Assembly (NCBI GenBank): GCA_025350085.1
Contig: JANXYI010000371.1
Span: 1-10,707, forward strand
From: Deltaproteobacteria bacterium
Lineage (GTDB): Bacteria > Desulfobacterota > Desulfovibrionia > Desulfovibrionales > Desulfovibrionaceae
Direction: 5' to 3'
DNA: 10,707 nt
Shown: positions 1 through 5,540 of the stretch, piece after piece
How positions within the stretch are numbered: position 1 is the first letter of the stretch
Layout: every line of letters starts with the position of its first letter
Translations under genes and position numbers: made by a program
Notes under the pieces: model-generated
What the model was told of the DNA's origin: nothing
What the model saw: the letters and a program-made list of their open reading frames with translations, nothing else
Databases searched by the model: none

Positions 1-600
1 AATTTTGCGGATGAGTGAATAGCCGTTGGCGTGCGGACCGGTGGAGGCCAGGCCGATGACCACGTCGTCGTGGCCCACCTGGGAGCCGTCCACGATGCGG
101 TCGTAGTCCACGAGCCCCACGCAGAAGCCGGACAGATCGTACTCGCCGTCGGCGTAGAAGCCGGGCATCTCGGCGGTCTCTCCGCCCAGAAGCGAGCATT
201 TGGACTGCAGGCAGCCCTCCACGATGCCGCTGATGACGCGCACGGCCACGTCCGAGTCGAGTTTGCCCGTGGCGAAGTAATCGAGAAAAAAGAGTGGTTT
301 GGCTCCCTGCACGAGCACGTCGTTGACGCTCATGCCCACCAGGTCGATGCCGATGGTGTCGTGCCCGCCAAAGGCGAAGGCCAGTTTGAGCTTGGTGCCC
401 ACGCCGTCCGTGCCGGAGACCAGCACCGGGGCATGGATGTTGCTTAAGTCCGGCTTGTACAGGCCGCCGAAGCCGCCGATGCCTGAGAGCACGCCTTTGC
501 TGTGCGTACTGGCAGCCAGGGCCTTGATGCGCTCCACGAACTGGTTGGCCTCGTCGATGTTGACCCCGGCGGCCTTGTAGGCATCGGCGCGGTTGGACAT
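1..600 (-). CDS. purM: PurM, phosphoribosylformylglycinamidine cyclo-ligase (AIR synthetase), N-terminal 200 residues; cut by window edge
   Basis: Cytosolic enzyme of de novo purine synthesis that closes formylglycinamidine ribonucleotide to aminoimidazole ribonucleotide using ATP. Reading leftward from the ATG at 598-600 the frame stays open to base 1, giving exactly 200 codons of a family usually near 345-350 residues, so the 3' part lies outside. Visible family landmarks are the glycine-rich GTDGVGTKL at residues 63-71, the conserved GMSVND block at 89-94 leading to [11 protein letters not shown] at 98-108, [11 protein letters not shown] at 139-149, and [15 protein letters not shown] residues (here [15 protein letters not shown]) near 185-199. 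A ribosome binding site AAGGA sits 9 nt before the ATG, with a second GGAG close to it. The gene diverges from the small exported-protein gene at 738. purB lies only 3 kb away but is transcribed in the opposite direction, so the two are not one operon. Identification is very secure; only the missing 3' end is uncertain. Confidence 0.97.
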   Translation of the reverse strand, partial: MSNRADAYKAAGVNIDEANQFVERIKALAASTHSKGVLSGIGGFGGLYKPDLSNIHAPVLVSGTDGVGTKLKLAFAFGGHDTIGIDLVGMSVNDVLVQGAKPLFFLDYFATGKLDSDVAVRVISGIVEGCLQSKCSLLGGETAEMPGFYADGEYDLSGFCVGLVDYDRIVDGSQVGHDDVVIGLASTGPHANGYSLIRKI

Positions 601-624
601 GCTCCGTGATCCTTTGTTTGTGCA

Positions 625-644
625 CGGCCCGGAAAAATGGGCCG
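625..644 (-). promoter_or_regulatory. Perfect 6-bp inverted repeat in the purM leader
   Basis: CGGCCC (625-630) and GGGCCG (639-644) form a perfect 6-bp stem with an 8-nt A/T-rich loop. It lies between the candidate purM promoter and the purM ribosome binding site. It has no T-run after it on either strand, so it is not a convincing terminator. It could be a leader hairpin or a protein-binding palindrome; function is inference. Confidence 0.35.
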
Positions 645-666
645 TTGCGTGTTGCTGATGCAAAAG

Positions 667-693
667 AGTATACGGAAACGGGGCGCAATTCAA
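667..693 (-). promoter_or_regulatory. Candidate sigma-70 promoter for purM
   Basis: Reading leftward, TTGAAT (693-688) is followed after 15 nt by TATACT (672-667), about 70 nt before the purM ATG. The -10 box is good, but the spacer is short (16 nt if TTTGAA at 694-689 is used). The same ATA core is read in the opposite direction as TATACG (669-674), preceded by TTGCGT (645-650) with an 18-nt spacer, which would suit the gene at 738. The two divergent promoters would therefore overlap. Assigned by eye from consensus match only. Confidence 0.35.
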
Positions 694-737
694 ACCCTAA
701 ATCCCGGGCCAGGCGGCCTGGGCGCTCTGGAGGCCCT

Positions 738-1190
738 ATGCGTCAGCGACTCCGCCTACCTGCGGCAGCGGTTCTGGCTGCGGCCCTGCTCCTGCCGACC
801 CTGGCCGCGGGCCAGGTCAACAGTGTGCGCGGTCCGCTCCAGGGCCCGCTGGTGCCGCCGGTCCAGCGCCCAGTGCCACTCGAGATCAGGGACAACGCCA
901 CAGCCCCGGCCCATCAGGCCCGGCCCAAGGAGGCTGCGGCCCCGGCTCCGGATCAAGGACAAAAGGCCCAGGAACAGGACGCCCGGCCGTCCAAGTTCCC
1001 GAACATCGACACGGCCAAGAACCGTCAGGACTATGACATAACGACGCCCAAGGCCGAGGGCATCCGCCTGGGCCGCGACGAGGCCACGGGTGACACGGTG
1101 CTCGGCACCACGCCGCCAAAAAAGACCAGGCCGGTTGATCCCTACGAAAATCCGCCCATCGAGGTCAGGCCCATCCTGCCGAGGAGATAA
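738..1190 (+). CDS. Small proline-rich exported (periplasmic) protein, function unknown
   Basis: 150 residues; I do not recognise a named family. The start at 738 is chosen because it gives a classic Sec signal peptide: a basic n-region MRQRLR, a hydrophobic core to about residue 22, and a likely cleavage after the alanines near 23-25 (LAAGQ). GGAGG ends 4 nt before this ATG. The frame is open back to 606, but those extra 44 residues are charged and unlike a leader. No lipobox cysteine is present; the mature part in fact has no cysteine. The mature protein is rich in Pro, Ala, Gln and Lys (residues 30-85), then more polar, with no predicted transmembrane helix or enzyme motif. It looks like an unstructured periplasmic tether. 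Its stop lies 5 nt from the stop of the convergent PilZ gene. It diverges from purM. Being exported and small, it is probably real, but its role is unknown. Confidence 0.7.
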   Translation: MRQRLRLPAAAVLAAALLLPTLAAGQVNSVRGPLQGPLVPPVQRPVPLEIRDNATAPAHQARPKEAAAPAPDQGQKAQEQDARPSKFPNIDTAKNRQDYDITTPKAEGIRLGRDEATGDTVLGTTPPKKTRPVDPYENPPIEVRPILPRR

Positions 1191-1195
1191 GTCCG

Positions 1196-2074
1196 CTAGC
1201 CCTGGCCGATGCCCTTTTCGCGGTAGAGGTCCAGGTTCCACTTGAAGACGAACTTGCCCAGGCCGCCGACCTCGTCGAACCTAAGCGGCCGCCAGACCAG
1301 CCGCCGGTCCTCGTCGAGGGTGCCCTCGGCGACGAACTCGAAGCCCAGCGCGGTCTCGCCCTTTTGCGGGTCCTGGAAGATGTTGCGCAGGATGGCGTTG
1401 ACCCAGAAGGAGGCCGCCGGGCTGCCGGGCTCGGCCACGGCCTTGAAGAAGAAGGAGAAGCGCTCGCCCTTGTTCTGCTGGGGCAGCTTCTCGTTCATCA
1501 GGGCGTTGGGCAGGATCAGGCGCAGGCCGTTGGCCGAGAAGTTGTCCACCTTGAGCCCGCGCTTGGCGTCGGTTTCGCTGTTCAGGATCGGGGGCGTGTC
1601 GGCGATGATGACGCCCGAGAGCAGCTCGCGCCAGAAGGTGAGCACAGGCACCTTGCGCTGGTCCACGCTGACGCGCACGCTGCGCCGAAGCTGGGCGCTG
1701 CGTACCGTCTCCGGCAGCTCCAGGACGAAATGGACCATGCCTCCGGGCAGCTGCGGCACAGAGAGGATGCGGGTGTCGAAGGTCAAGAACTGCTCGCGTC
1801 CCTTGACCTCCCGGTCGTGGATGCGGAAGAAGCAGGCCAGCTTGGCCCCGGTCCAGGTGCCGGAAACGCCCTTGAGCGCCGAGACCTCCACGGTGATGCC
1901 CGTGGCGTCGTATTCGACGAGCGTGGCCGTGATGTTCGTGAGGCTGGTGACGCCCTTCTCGAACTCCAGCTTGATCTTGGAGCGCTGGTCGCGGATGTCC
2001 GCCAGCATCTCCATGACCATCGTACGCTTGCGCGCAGCGTCTTTTTTATCGTCGTTGGCCCAGAGAGCGCACAC
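1196..2074 (-). CDS. PilZ-domain protein (YcgR-like architecture), probable c-di-GMP receptor
   Basis: 292 residues. PilZ domains bind cyclic di-GMP through an RxxxR motif and a [D/N]xSxxG motif. Both are present: R130-x3-R134 (RRSVR) just before the barrel, and N178-F-S180-A-N-G183. The N-terminal part (about 20-125) starts with a charged helix and continues as a beta-rich domain ending in VHFVLELPETV. This resembles the YcgR-N type domain that precedes PilZ in flagellar brake and related proteins. The protein has no signal peptide or transmembrane segment, so it should be cytosolic. The start is GTG (2072-2074), with GAGG 9 nt upstream. The next in-frame ATGs (residue 19 onward) lack a Shine-Dalgarno and would remove the charged N-terminal helix. 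The gene is downstream of the 166-residue unknown on the same strand but has its own 107-nt leader with a possible sigma-54 promoter. Output (motility, adhesion, exopolysaccharide) cannot be told from sequence. Confidence 0.9.
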   Translation of the reverse strand: MCALWANDDKKDAARKRTMVMEMLADIRDQRSKIKLEFEKGVTSLTNITATLVEYDATGITVEVSALKGVSGTWTGAKLACFFRIHDREVKGREQFLTFDTRILSVPQLPGGMVHFVLELPETVRSAQLRRSVRVSVDQRKVPVLTFWRELLSGVIIADTPPILNSETDAKRGLKVDNFSANGLRLILPNALMNEKLPQQNKGERFSFFFKAVAEPGSPAASFWVNAILRNIFQDPQKGETALGFEFVAEGTLDEDRRLVWRPLRFDEVGGLGKFVFKWNLDLYREKGIGQG

Positions 2075-2119
2075 TTAAGAAGACCTCGTTGAGCGTTGCG
2101 TAGACCTGGAAGAATCCCC

Positions 2120-2139
2120 TGGACCTGGGGGCAGGTCCA
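2120..2139 (-). promoter_or_regulatory. 8-bp hairpin upstream of the PilZ gene
   Basis: TGGACCTG (2120-2127) and CAGGTCCA (2132-2139) form a perfect 8-bp stem with a 4-nt loop. On the minus strand it follows the gene ending at 2182 and precedes the PilZ start by about 45 nt. The bases after it (GGGGATTCTT) are not a good U-tract. It may be a weak terminator of the upstream gene or a leader hairpin of the PilZ mRNA. Confidence 0.45.
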
Positions 2140-2155
2140 ATCTGGTCAGAGCCTA

Positions 2156-2171
2156 TGCAAAGCCTGGTCCA
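2156..2171 (-). promoter_or_regulatory. Candidate sigma-54 (-24/-12) promoter for the PilZ gene
   Basis: Reading leftward, TGGACCA (2171-2165), GGCT (2164-2161), TTGCA (2160-2156) fits the sigma-54 layout TGGCACG-N4-TTGCA. The -12 element is perfect, and the GG-N10-GC spacing is exact. The -24 element matches in TGG and one C (4 of 7). Transcription would start near 2145 and include the hairpin at 2120-2139. The -24 half is also part of a small palindrome (GCCTGG-T-CCAGGC, 2162-2174), so chance or another role is possible. Confidence 0.3.
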
Positions 2172-2181
2172 GGCGCAAGGC

Positions 2182-2682
2182 TTAGTGCACGCAGGCGCTG
2201 GGGGAGCGGTCGGGATCGGTCCCGCCGGCCTCCAGCTTGCGCCGGTATTCCTTGACCTGCTCCATGGACTTCCACCCGGCGTACATCTCGGTCCACTCGG
2301 AGAAGGGCAGCTTCTGGGCGTCGAGGTGGCTCTCGTGGCCCTTCAACCACACGCCGAAGACGTACATCTCGATCTTGAAGGCCTTGCTGTCCAGCGTGCG
2401 CGCCACCACGTCAGGGGCGTACTTGGAGCCGTCGAAGCGCGCGCCCACAAAGGCGCAGACCGTGGCCTGGCACTTCTCGTAGGTGATCTCGTCGTTGTTC
2501 AACATGTCGGCCAGGCCGCCCAGGTTGTCGTGCCCGGCGTGGATCTCCGCCAGGTCGTCCTCGGGGATCTCGATGAACAGCTTGCCGTCGCGCTCGACGA
2601 CGAAATAGTGCCTGAGCCACTGCTCGAACATGAACACCTGGGCGATGTCGGCCACCGCCTGTGCATATTGGTCGCCAGCCAT
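2182..2682 (-). CDS. Conserved-looking soluble protein of 166 residues, function unknown
   Basis: I do not recognise a characterised family. The translation is acidic, mixed and globular: an N-terminal aromatic helix (ADIAQVFMFEQWLRHYFVVE, residues 11-30), a short strand pair (GKLFIEIPEDDL), a possible metal- or heme-coloured H50/H51-free acidic stretch, CQATVCAFVGARFD (71-84) with two cysteines, then two tryptophan-rich helices (W112, W130, W137). The C-terminal 15 residues look disordered. There is no signal peptide or transmembrane segment, so it is probably cytosolic. The ATG at 2680-2682 is preceded by GAGGAG with a 6-nt spacer, an excellent site, and by a well-formed sigma-70 promoter, so the gene is surely expressed. 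It is oriented with the PilZ gene downstream and divergent from the 39-residue basic protein. I have an impression that it is typical of Desulfovibrio-type genomes, but cannot verify this. Two histidines at 25 and 51 are not in a recognisable motif. Confidence 0.86.
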   Translation of the reverse strand: MAGDQYAQAVADIAQVFMFEQWLRHYFVVERDGKLFIEIPEDDLAEIHAGHDNLGGLADMLNNDEITYEKCQATVCAFVGARFDGSKYAPDVVARTLDSKAFKIEMYVFGVWLKGHESHLDAQKLPFSEWTEMYAGWKSMEQVKEYRRKLEAGGTDPDRSPSACVH

Positions 2683-2729
2683 GGGATTCTCCTCGAAGTG
2701 ATGTGCGTGGGTCTCGTCCCACCCGGCGG

Positions 2730-2758
2730 ATAATGGGCATCATCGGGCCGGGCGTCAA
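2730..2758 (-). promoter_or_regulatory. Sigma-70-type promoter for the 166-residue protein gene
   Basis: Reading leftward: TTGACG (2758-2753), a 17-nt spacer, then CATTAT (2735-2730). This matches the -35 consensus at 5 of 6 and the -10 consensus at 4 of 6 with ideal spacing. Transcription would start near 2723, giving a leader of about 40 nt to the ATG at 2682 with its GAGGAG site. It is the best promoter match seen in a non-coding part of the window. Confidence 0.6.
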
Positions 2759-2870
2759 GTGCCGAGGCGTCTCGCCGCGCGAACTCCGGGCTTTTCCGGG
2801 CGCTTTACAAGGCCGCCCGAGTGCGGTAGGGACTGCCAATCCACGGCGCGCCCCGCGCGCAATTTCCCAG

Positions 2871-2875
2871 GAGGA
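2871..2875 (+). promoter_or_regulatory. Strong ribosome binding site that fixes the start of the 39-residue gene
   Basis: The bases CCCAGGAGGAAGC immediately precede the ATG at 2879 and contain a complete AGGAGG with an optimal 5-nt spacer. The same frame is open upstream to 2759, but no comparable site exists there. The site therefore argues for a short gene beginning at 2879 and not for a longer protein. Confidence 0.75.
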
Positions 2876-2878
2876 AGC

Positions 2879-2998
2879 ATGGGCAAGCACAAGAAAGTTG
2901 AACGCATGAAGGAAATCGGCCGCCGCCGCAAGCGCCGCGAAGAGCGCCTCAAGGAACGCATCCGCGAGGCCAAGGCCGCAGCCAAGGGCAGCAAATAG
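2879..2998 (+). CDS. 39-residue, highly basic small protein, function unknown
   Basis: Counted composition is 9 Lys, 9 Arg and 6 Glu in 39 residues, a net charge near +12, with no aromatic residue or cysteine. Residues 5-36 should form one continuous charged helix (KKVERMKEIGRRRKRREERL and onward), ending in AKAAAKGSK. Such a protein could bind RNA, DNA or the ribosome; its look recalls basic ribosomal or nucleoid peptides, but no family is assigned. Reality is supported by an exceptional ribosome binding site (AGGAGG, 5-nt spacer), a discrete terminator hairpin 12 nt after the stop, and a Lys/Arg/Glu bias unlikely in random GC-rich sequence. It stands alone as a monocistronic unit between a divergent gene and the FmdB-type gene. 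A weak promoter candidate (TTTACA at 2804-2809, poor -10) is the only one I see upstream. Confidence 0.8.
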   Translation: MGKHKKVERMKEIGRRRKRREERLKERIREAKAAAKGSK

Positions 2999-3010
2999 GC
3001 GAGATGAACC

Positions 3011-3045
3011 GGGCGGCTTTCGGGCCGCCCTGTCCTTGATGTTTT
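3011..3045 (+). terminator. Hairpin terminator after the 39-residue gene
   Basis: GGGCGGC (3011-3017) pairs with GCCGCCC (3024-3030) across a 6-nt loop (TTTCGG), a perfect 7-bp GC stem beginning 12 nt after the stop codon. The following bases, TGTCCTTGATGTTTT, are only moderately T-rich, so termination may be incomplete and allow read-through into the FmdB-type gene. Confidence 0.65.
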
Positions 3046-3054
3046 CGTGATCCA

Positions 3055-3070
3055 TGCCCGCGCGCGGGCA
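3055..3070. repeat. 16-nt perfect palindrome upstream of the FmdB-type gene
   Basis: TGCCCGCGCGCGGGCA reads identically on both strands. It ends 11 nt before the GGAGG of the gene at 3097, so it lies in the 5' leader or promoter. As RNA it would make a very short-looped hairpin; as DNA it could be a dimer-binding operator. Alternating CG steps also favour unusual helix geometry. Chance is possible in such GC-rich sequence. Confidence 0.4.
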
Positions 3071-3096
3071 GACCCCTCACCGGAGGATGAAGACAC

Positions 3097-3408
3097 ATGC
3101 CCATCTACGAGTACAACTGCCAGGACTGCAAACAGATCTTCGAGGATTGGCAGAAGGACTACGAGGAGCGGGACATCCCCTGTCCCGTGTGCGGCGGCCA
3201 GGCCAACCGGCTCATCTCCAGCACCTCCTTTGTGCTCAAGGGCGGCGGCTGGTATGCCAGCGGCTACTCGGAGAAGGCCGCACCGCCAGAGACGGCCTCC
3301 GCGGCCACGGGCGCGAGCTGCCCGGCCCCCAAGGCCCAGTGCGCCTGCCCGGCCCCGGCCAAGCCAGCCGAGACCAAGCCGGCAGCCCCCACGGCGGCGG
3401 CGAGCTAG
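3097..3408 (+). CDS. FmdB-family putative regulatory protein with N-terminal zinc ribbon
   Basis: 103 residues. The first 40 match the FmdB/CxxC_CxxC zinc-ribbon family: MPIYEYNCQDC opening, C8 and C11 as the first knuckle, CPVCGG with C29 and C32 as the second. A conserved-looking SSTSFVLKGGGWYASGYS segment (41-58) follows, which is the usual continuation of the family. FmdB was named from the formamidase operon of Methylophilus; the biochemical role is unsettled, and the family is common in deltaproteobacteria. The C-terminal 43 residues are Ala/Pro/Lys rich and carry three more cysteines (C75, C82, C84), so a second metal site or redox role is possible. The protein is cytosolic, with no leader. 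The ATG at 3097 has GGAGG 10 nt upstream. The gene sits alone between a hairpin terminator at 3011 and a strong terminator at 3419. Confidence 0.93.
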   Translation: MPIYEYNCQDCKQIFEDWQKDYEERDIPCPVCGGQANRLISSTSFVLKGGGWYASGYSEKAAPPETASAATGASCPAPKAQCACPAPAKPAETKPAAPTAAAS

Positions 3409-3418
3409 ATCAAGAAAC

Positions 3419-3441
3419 AAGGCAGCCCCGGCTGCCTTTTT
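3419..3441 (+). terminator. Rho-independent terminator after the FmdB-type gene
   Basis: AAGGCAGC (3419-3426) pairs with GCTGCCTT (3431-3438) around the 4-nt loop CCCG. A run of five T (3437-3441) overlaps the foot of the stem. It begins 11 nt after the TAG stop at 3406-3408. It is the clearest intrinsic terminator in the window and separates the FmdB-type unit from the purB transcription unit. Confidence 0.85.
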
Positions 3442-3482
3442 CATGCGCAGGGATTATCTCCCGCCCCGGGTCTTTACTCTGC

Positions 3483-3512
3483 TTGCCTCTTTTCGTGCTT
3501 GCCGGGTATGGT
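3483..3512 (+). promoter_or_regulatory. Weak candidate promoter upstream of purB
   Basis: TTGCCT (3483-3488) and TATGGT (3507-3512) are separated by 18 nt, within the 160-nt gap between the terminator and the purB start. Both boxes are partial matches. Some promoter is required here, since the upstream unit is terminated, but its exact position is uncertain. The rest of the gap (3442-3601) shows no ORF, repeat or recognisable riboswitch. Confidence 0.3.
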
Positions 3513-3601
3513 GACCCAATTTCCCGTGATGGACCCGCGCCAGGCGGCCCGCCCCTGCTCCGCCGGACCGTCCCAACCCCGCACCCCGATGGTGGCAACG
3601 C

Positions 3602-4906
3602 ATGATCGAACGCTATTCCCGCCCTGAAATGGCTGCGCTGTGGACCCAGGAGTCCCGCTTCGGCTCCTGGCTTGAGGTGGAGCTGGCCGTGTGCGAGGCC
3701 TGGGCCAGGCTCGGCGCCATCCCGGCGGACGCCCTGGCCGAGATCCGCGCCAAGGCCTCCTTTGACGTGGCGCGCATCCTTCAGATCGAGGAGAAGACCC
3801 GCCACGACGTCATCGCCTTTCTGACCGCCGTGGAGGAGCGTGTCGGCCCGGCCGCGCGCTTTATCCACCTGGGCTGCACCAGCTCAGACATCGTGGACAC
3901 GGCCAATGCGCTCCTGCTCGTGCGCGCGGGCAAGATGATCCTCAAGGACATCGACGTGGTGCTTGCGGTGCTGAAGGACATGGCGCTTGCGCACCAGAAC
4001 CAGCTGTGCATGGGCCGCACCCACGGCATCCACGCCGAGCCCACCAGCTTCGGCCTCAAGATGGCCGGGTTCTTTGCTGAGTTCGCCCGGCACCGCGAGC
4101 GTTTCACCGCCGCGGTGGAGAACATCCGCGTGGGCAAGATCTCCGGGGCTGTGGGCACCTACGCCCACCTCTCGCCCGAGCTGGAGGCCATCGCCTGCGA
4201 GCTCCTGGGCCTGGCCGTGGACCCGGTGTCCACCCAGATCGTCCAGCGCGACCGCCACGCCCACTACTTCACCTCCCTGGCGCTTCTCGGCGGCGGGGTG
4301 GAGCGGCTGTGCACGGAGCTTCGGCACCTGCAGCGCACCGAGGTCCTGGAGGTGGAGGAGGGATTCGCCCGCGGCCAGAAGGGCTCTTCCGCCATGCCGC
4401 ACAAGAAGAACCCCATCAGCGCCGAGAACCTCTGCGGGCTCTCGCGGCTTTTGCGCACCAACGCCATCGCCAGCATGGAGAACATGCCGCTCTGGCACGA
4501 GCGCGACATCTCGCACTCAAGCGTGGAGCGCGTCATCATGCCCGACTCGACCATCCTGGCCGACTACATCCTGGGCCGCCTGGCCGGGCTCTTGAAGAAT
4601 CTGCGCATCATCCCGGAGAACATGGCGAGAAACCTGGACAGCTCCTACGGCCTGTTCTACTCCCAGCGCGTCCTGGTGGCCCTGCTCGACCTGGGACTGG
4701 CGCGGCAGAAGGCCTACGAGACGGTCCAGGCCGCGGCCATGCGCTCCTGGGACCAGCACCGCGCCTTCAAGGACGAGGTGCTCGACGATGCCGAAATAAG
4801 GCGGCACTTAAGTCTAGAAACTCTTGAAAGATTGTTTGACCCCTGCTATTACCTGCGTCACGTATCCGCGGTCTATGTACGCGTCTTTGGCCCTGTTCAG
4901 GAGTAA
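3602..4906 (+). CDS. purB: PurB, adenylosuccinate lyase
   Basis: 434 residues, the normal family length. It catalyses two fumarate-releasing steps: SAICAR to AICAR in de novo purine synthesis, and adenylosuccinate to AMP. It is cytosolic and functions as a tetramer of the fumarase/aspartase superfamily. Landmarks are RHDV with H68, TSSDIVDTANA from 93, GRTHGIHAEP at 138-147 (H141 is the catalytic acid), the flexible signature loop GSSAMPHKKNP at 261-271 with catalytic S263, and the HERDISHSSVER block at 299-310. The ATG at 3602 is preceded by a modest GGTGG; no other in-frame start would keep the conserved MIERYSRPEM opening. pyrE follows after 3 nt. Oddity: from residue 398 the codon choice changes to ATA, AGG, TTA, AGT, CTA, ACT, AGA and TTG, unlike the rest of the gene, while the encoded protein remains a typical PurB C-terminus (YYLRHV, VFG). 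This patch holds a candidate promoter for pyrE. Confidence 0.98.
   Translation: MIERYSRPEMAALWTQESRFGSWLEVELAVCEAWARLGAIPADALAEIRAKASFDVARILQIEEKTRHDVIAFLTAVEERVGPAARFIHLGCTSSDIVDTANALLLVRAGKMILKDIDVVLAVLKDMALAHQNQLCMGRTHGIHAEPTSFGLKMAGFFAEFARHRERFTAAVENIRVGKISGAVGTYAHLSPELEAIACELLGLAVDPVSTQIVQRDRHAHYFTSLALLGGGVERLCTELRHLQRTEVLEVEEGFARGQKGSSAMPHKKNPISAENLCGLSRLLRTNAIASMENMPLWHERDISHSSVERVIMPDSTILADYILGRLAGLLKNLRIIPENMARNLDSSYGLFYSQRVLVALLDLGLARQKAYETVQAAAMRSWDQHRAFKDEVLDDAEIRRHLSLETLERLFDPCYYLRHVSAVYVRVFGPVQE
4824..4852 (+). promoter_or_regulatory. Candidate sigma-70 promoter inside the 3' end of purB, facing pyrE
   Basis: TTGAAA (4824-4829), a 17-nt spacer, and TATTAC (4847-4852) match the consensus boxes at 5 of 6 and 4 of 6. 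The start point would be near 4859, giving a leader of about 50 nt before the GTG of pyrE at 4910. The site lies in a locally AT-rich, rare-codon stretch within otherwise GC-rich coding sequence, which supports selection for something other than protein sequence. It would let pyrE and downstream genes be expressed independently of the purine gene. Confidence 0.5.
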
Positions 4907-4909
4907 AGC

Positions 4910-5470
4910 GTGAATGATTTGAAGGCCAAGCTGGCGCGCCACCTCATGGCGCTGTCCTATGCCCAGGGCGAGGTCACCCTCACCTCGGGCCGGAAGAGCG
5001 ACTATTATTTCGACTGCAAGCAGACGGCGCTTCATCCCGAGGGCGGGTATCTCATCGGCAAGCTGTTCCTGGAGCTCTTGAAGGGCTCAGGCGCGCAGGG
5101 CGTGGCCGGCATGACACTCGGGGCCGACCCGCTGGTGACCTCGGTTTCCGTGCTCTCGCACCTGGAGGGCTGTCCGCTGCCGGGCATGATCATCCGCAAG
5201 GCCTCCAAGGGCCACGGCACCAACCAGTACCTTGAGGGCCTGAAGAATTTCCAGCCGGGCGCCACCGTGGCCCTGCTGGAGGACGTGGTCACCACCGGGG
5301 GCACGCTCAAGACCTCGGCCGAACGCCTGCGTGCAGCGGGCTTCAGCGTCGGGTCCGTGCTCTGCGTGCTGGACCGCGAAGAGGGCGGGCGTGAGCTTTT
5401 GTCCCAGGCCGGGCTTGGCCTCACGCCCATATTTACGCGCAACGAGCTTCTGGCCGCAGCCAGGGGCTAA
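4910..5470 (+). CDS. pyrE: PyrE, orotate phosphoribosyltransferase
   Basis: 186 residues, as expected for the short bacterial form. It transfers phosphoribosyl from PRPP to orotate to make OMP in pyrimidine synthesis; it is cytosolic and works as a dimer with shared active sites. Visible motifs are TSGRKSDYYFDCKQ (25-38), the mobile catalytic loop IRKASKGHGT (95-104), and the PRPP-binding VALLEDVVTTGGT (120-132) with the acidic pair E124-D125. The start is GTG at 4910, 3 nt after the purB stop. AGGAG formed by the last purB codons lies 6 nt upstream, so translation is probably coupled to purB. The pairing of purine and pyrimidine genes suggests joint nucleotide supply, but the promoter within purB offers separate control. 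The next gene begins 70 nt downstream; the gap holds only a 5-bp CCCCG/CGGGG hairpin (5488-5504), too weak to call a terminator, so read-through is likely. Confidence 0.96.
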   Translation: MNDLKAKLARHLMALSYAQGEVTLTSGRKSDYYFDCKQTALHPEGGYLIGKLFLELLKGSGAQGVAGMTLGADPLVTSVSVLSHLEGCPLPGMIIRKASKGHGTNQYLEGLKNFQPGATVALLEDVVTTGGTLKTSAERLRAAGFSVGSVLCVLDREEGGRELLSQAGLGLTPIFTRNELLAAARG

Positions 5471-5540
5471 CTTTCCGGAACCAGGCGCCCCGGCTCGCGC
5501 GGGGATTTCGACGGGACGCCGAAACAGACGTGGAAAAACT

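Noticed and set aside
31..447. 138-codon rightward frame over purM
   Set aside because: Reverse-strand shadow of purM, whose motifs are unambiguous.
606..737. N-terminal extension of the exported protein
   Set aside because: It would bury the signal peptide 44 residues inside the protein and overlaps the probable promoters.
1242..2092. Two long rightward open frames (278 and 242 codons) opposite the PilZ gene
   Set aside because: They are antisense shadows of a GC-rich gene with clear PilZ motifs; their translations are Arg/Ser- or His/Ala/Gly-rich with no domain, and they lack ribosome sites.
3054..3605. 183-codon rightward frame spanning the FmdB-type gene and the purB leader
   Set aside because: It is in a different frame from the zinc-ribbon protein, crosses the strong terminator at 3419 and has no motif.
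4807..4818. Adjacent CTTAAG and TCTAGA hexamers in purB as a sign of a cloning scar or insertion
   Set aside because: They encode normal conserved PurB residues in frame; better explained by the local AT-rich codon patch.
5488..5504. Hairpin CCCCG/CGGGG between pyrE and the YkuD-fold gene as a terminator
   Set aside because: Only 5 bp with a 7-nt loop and no T-run; frequent by chance at this GC content.
5331..5540. Upstream extension of the YkuD-fold protein overlapping pyrE
   Set aside because: The extension is an out-of-frame reading of pyrE and destroys the leader peptide position; TTG at 5541 is preferred.
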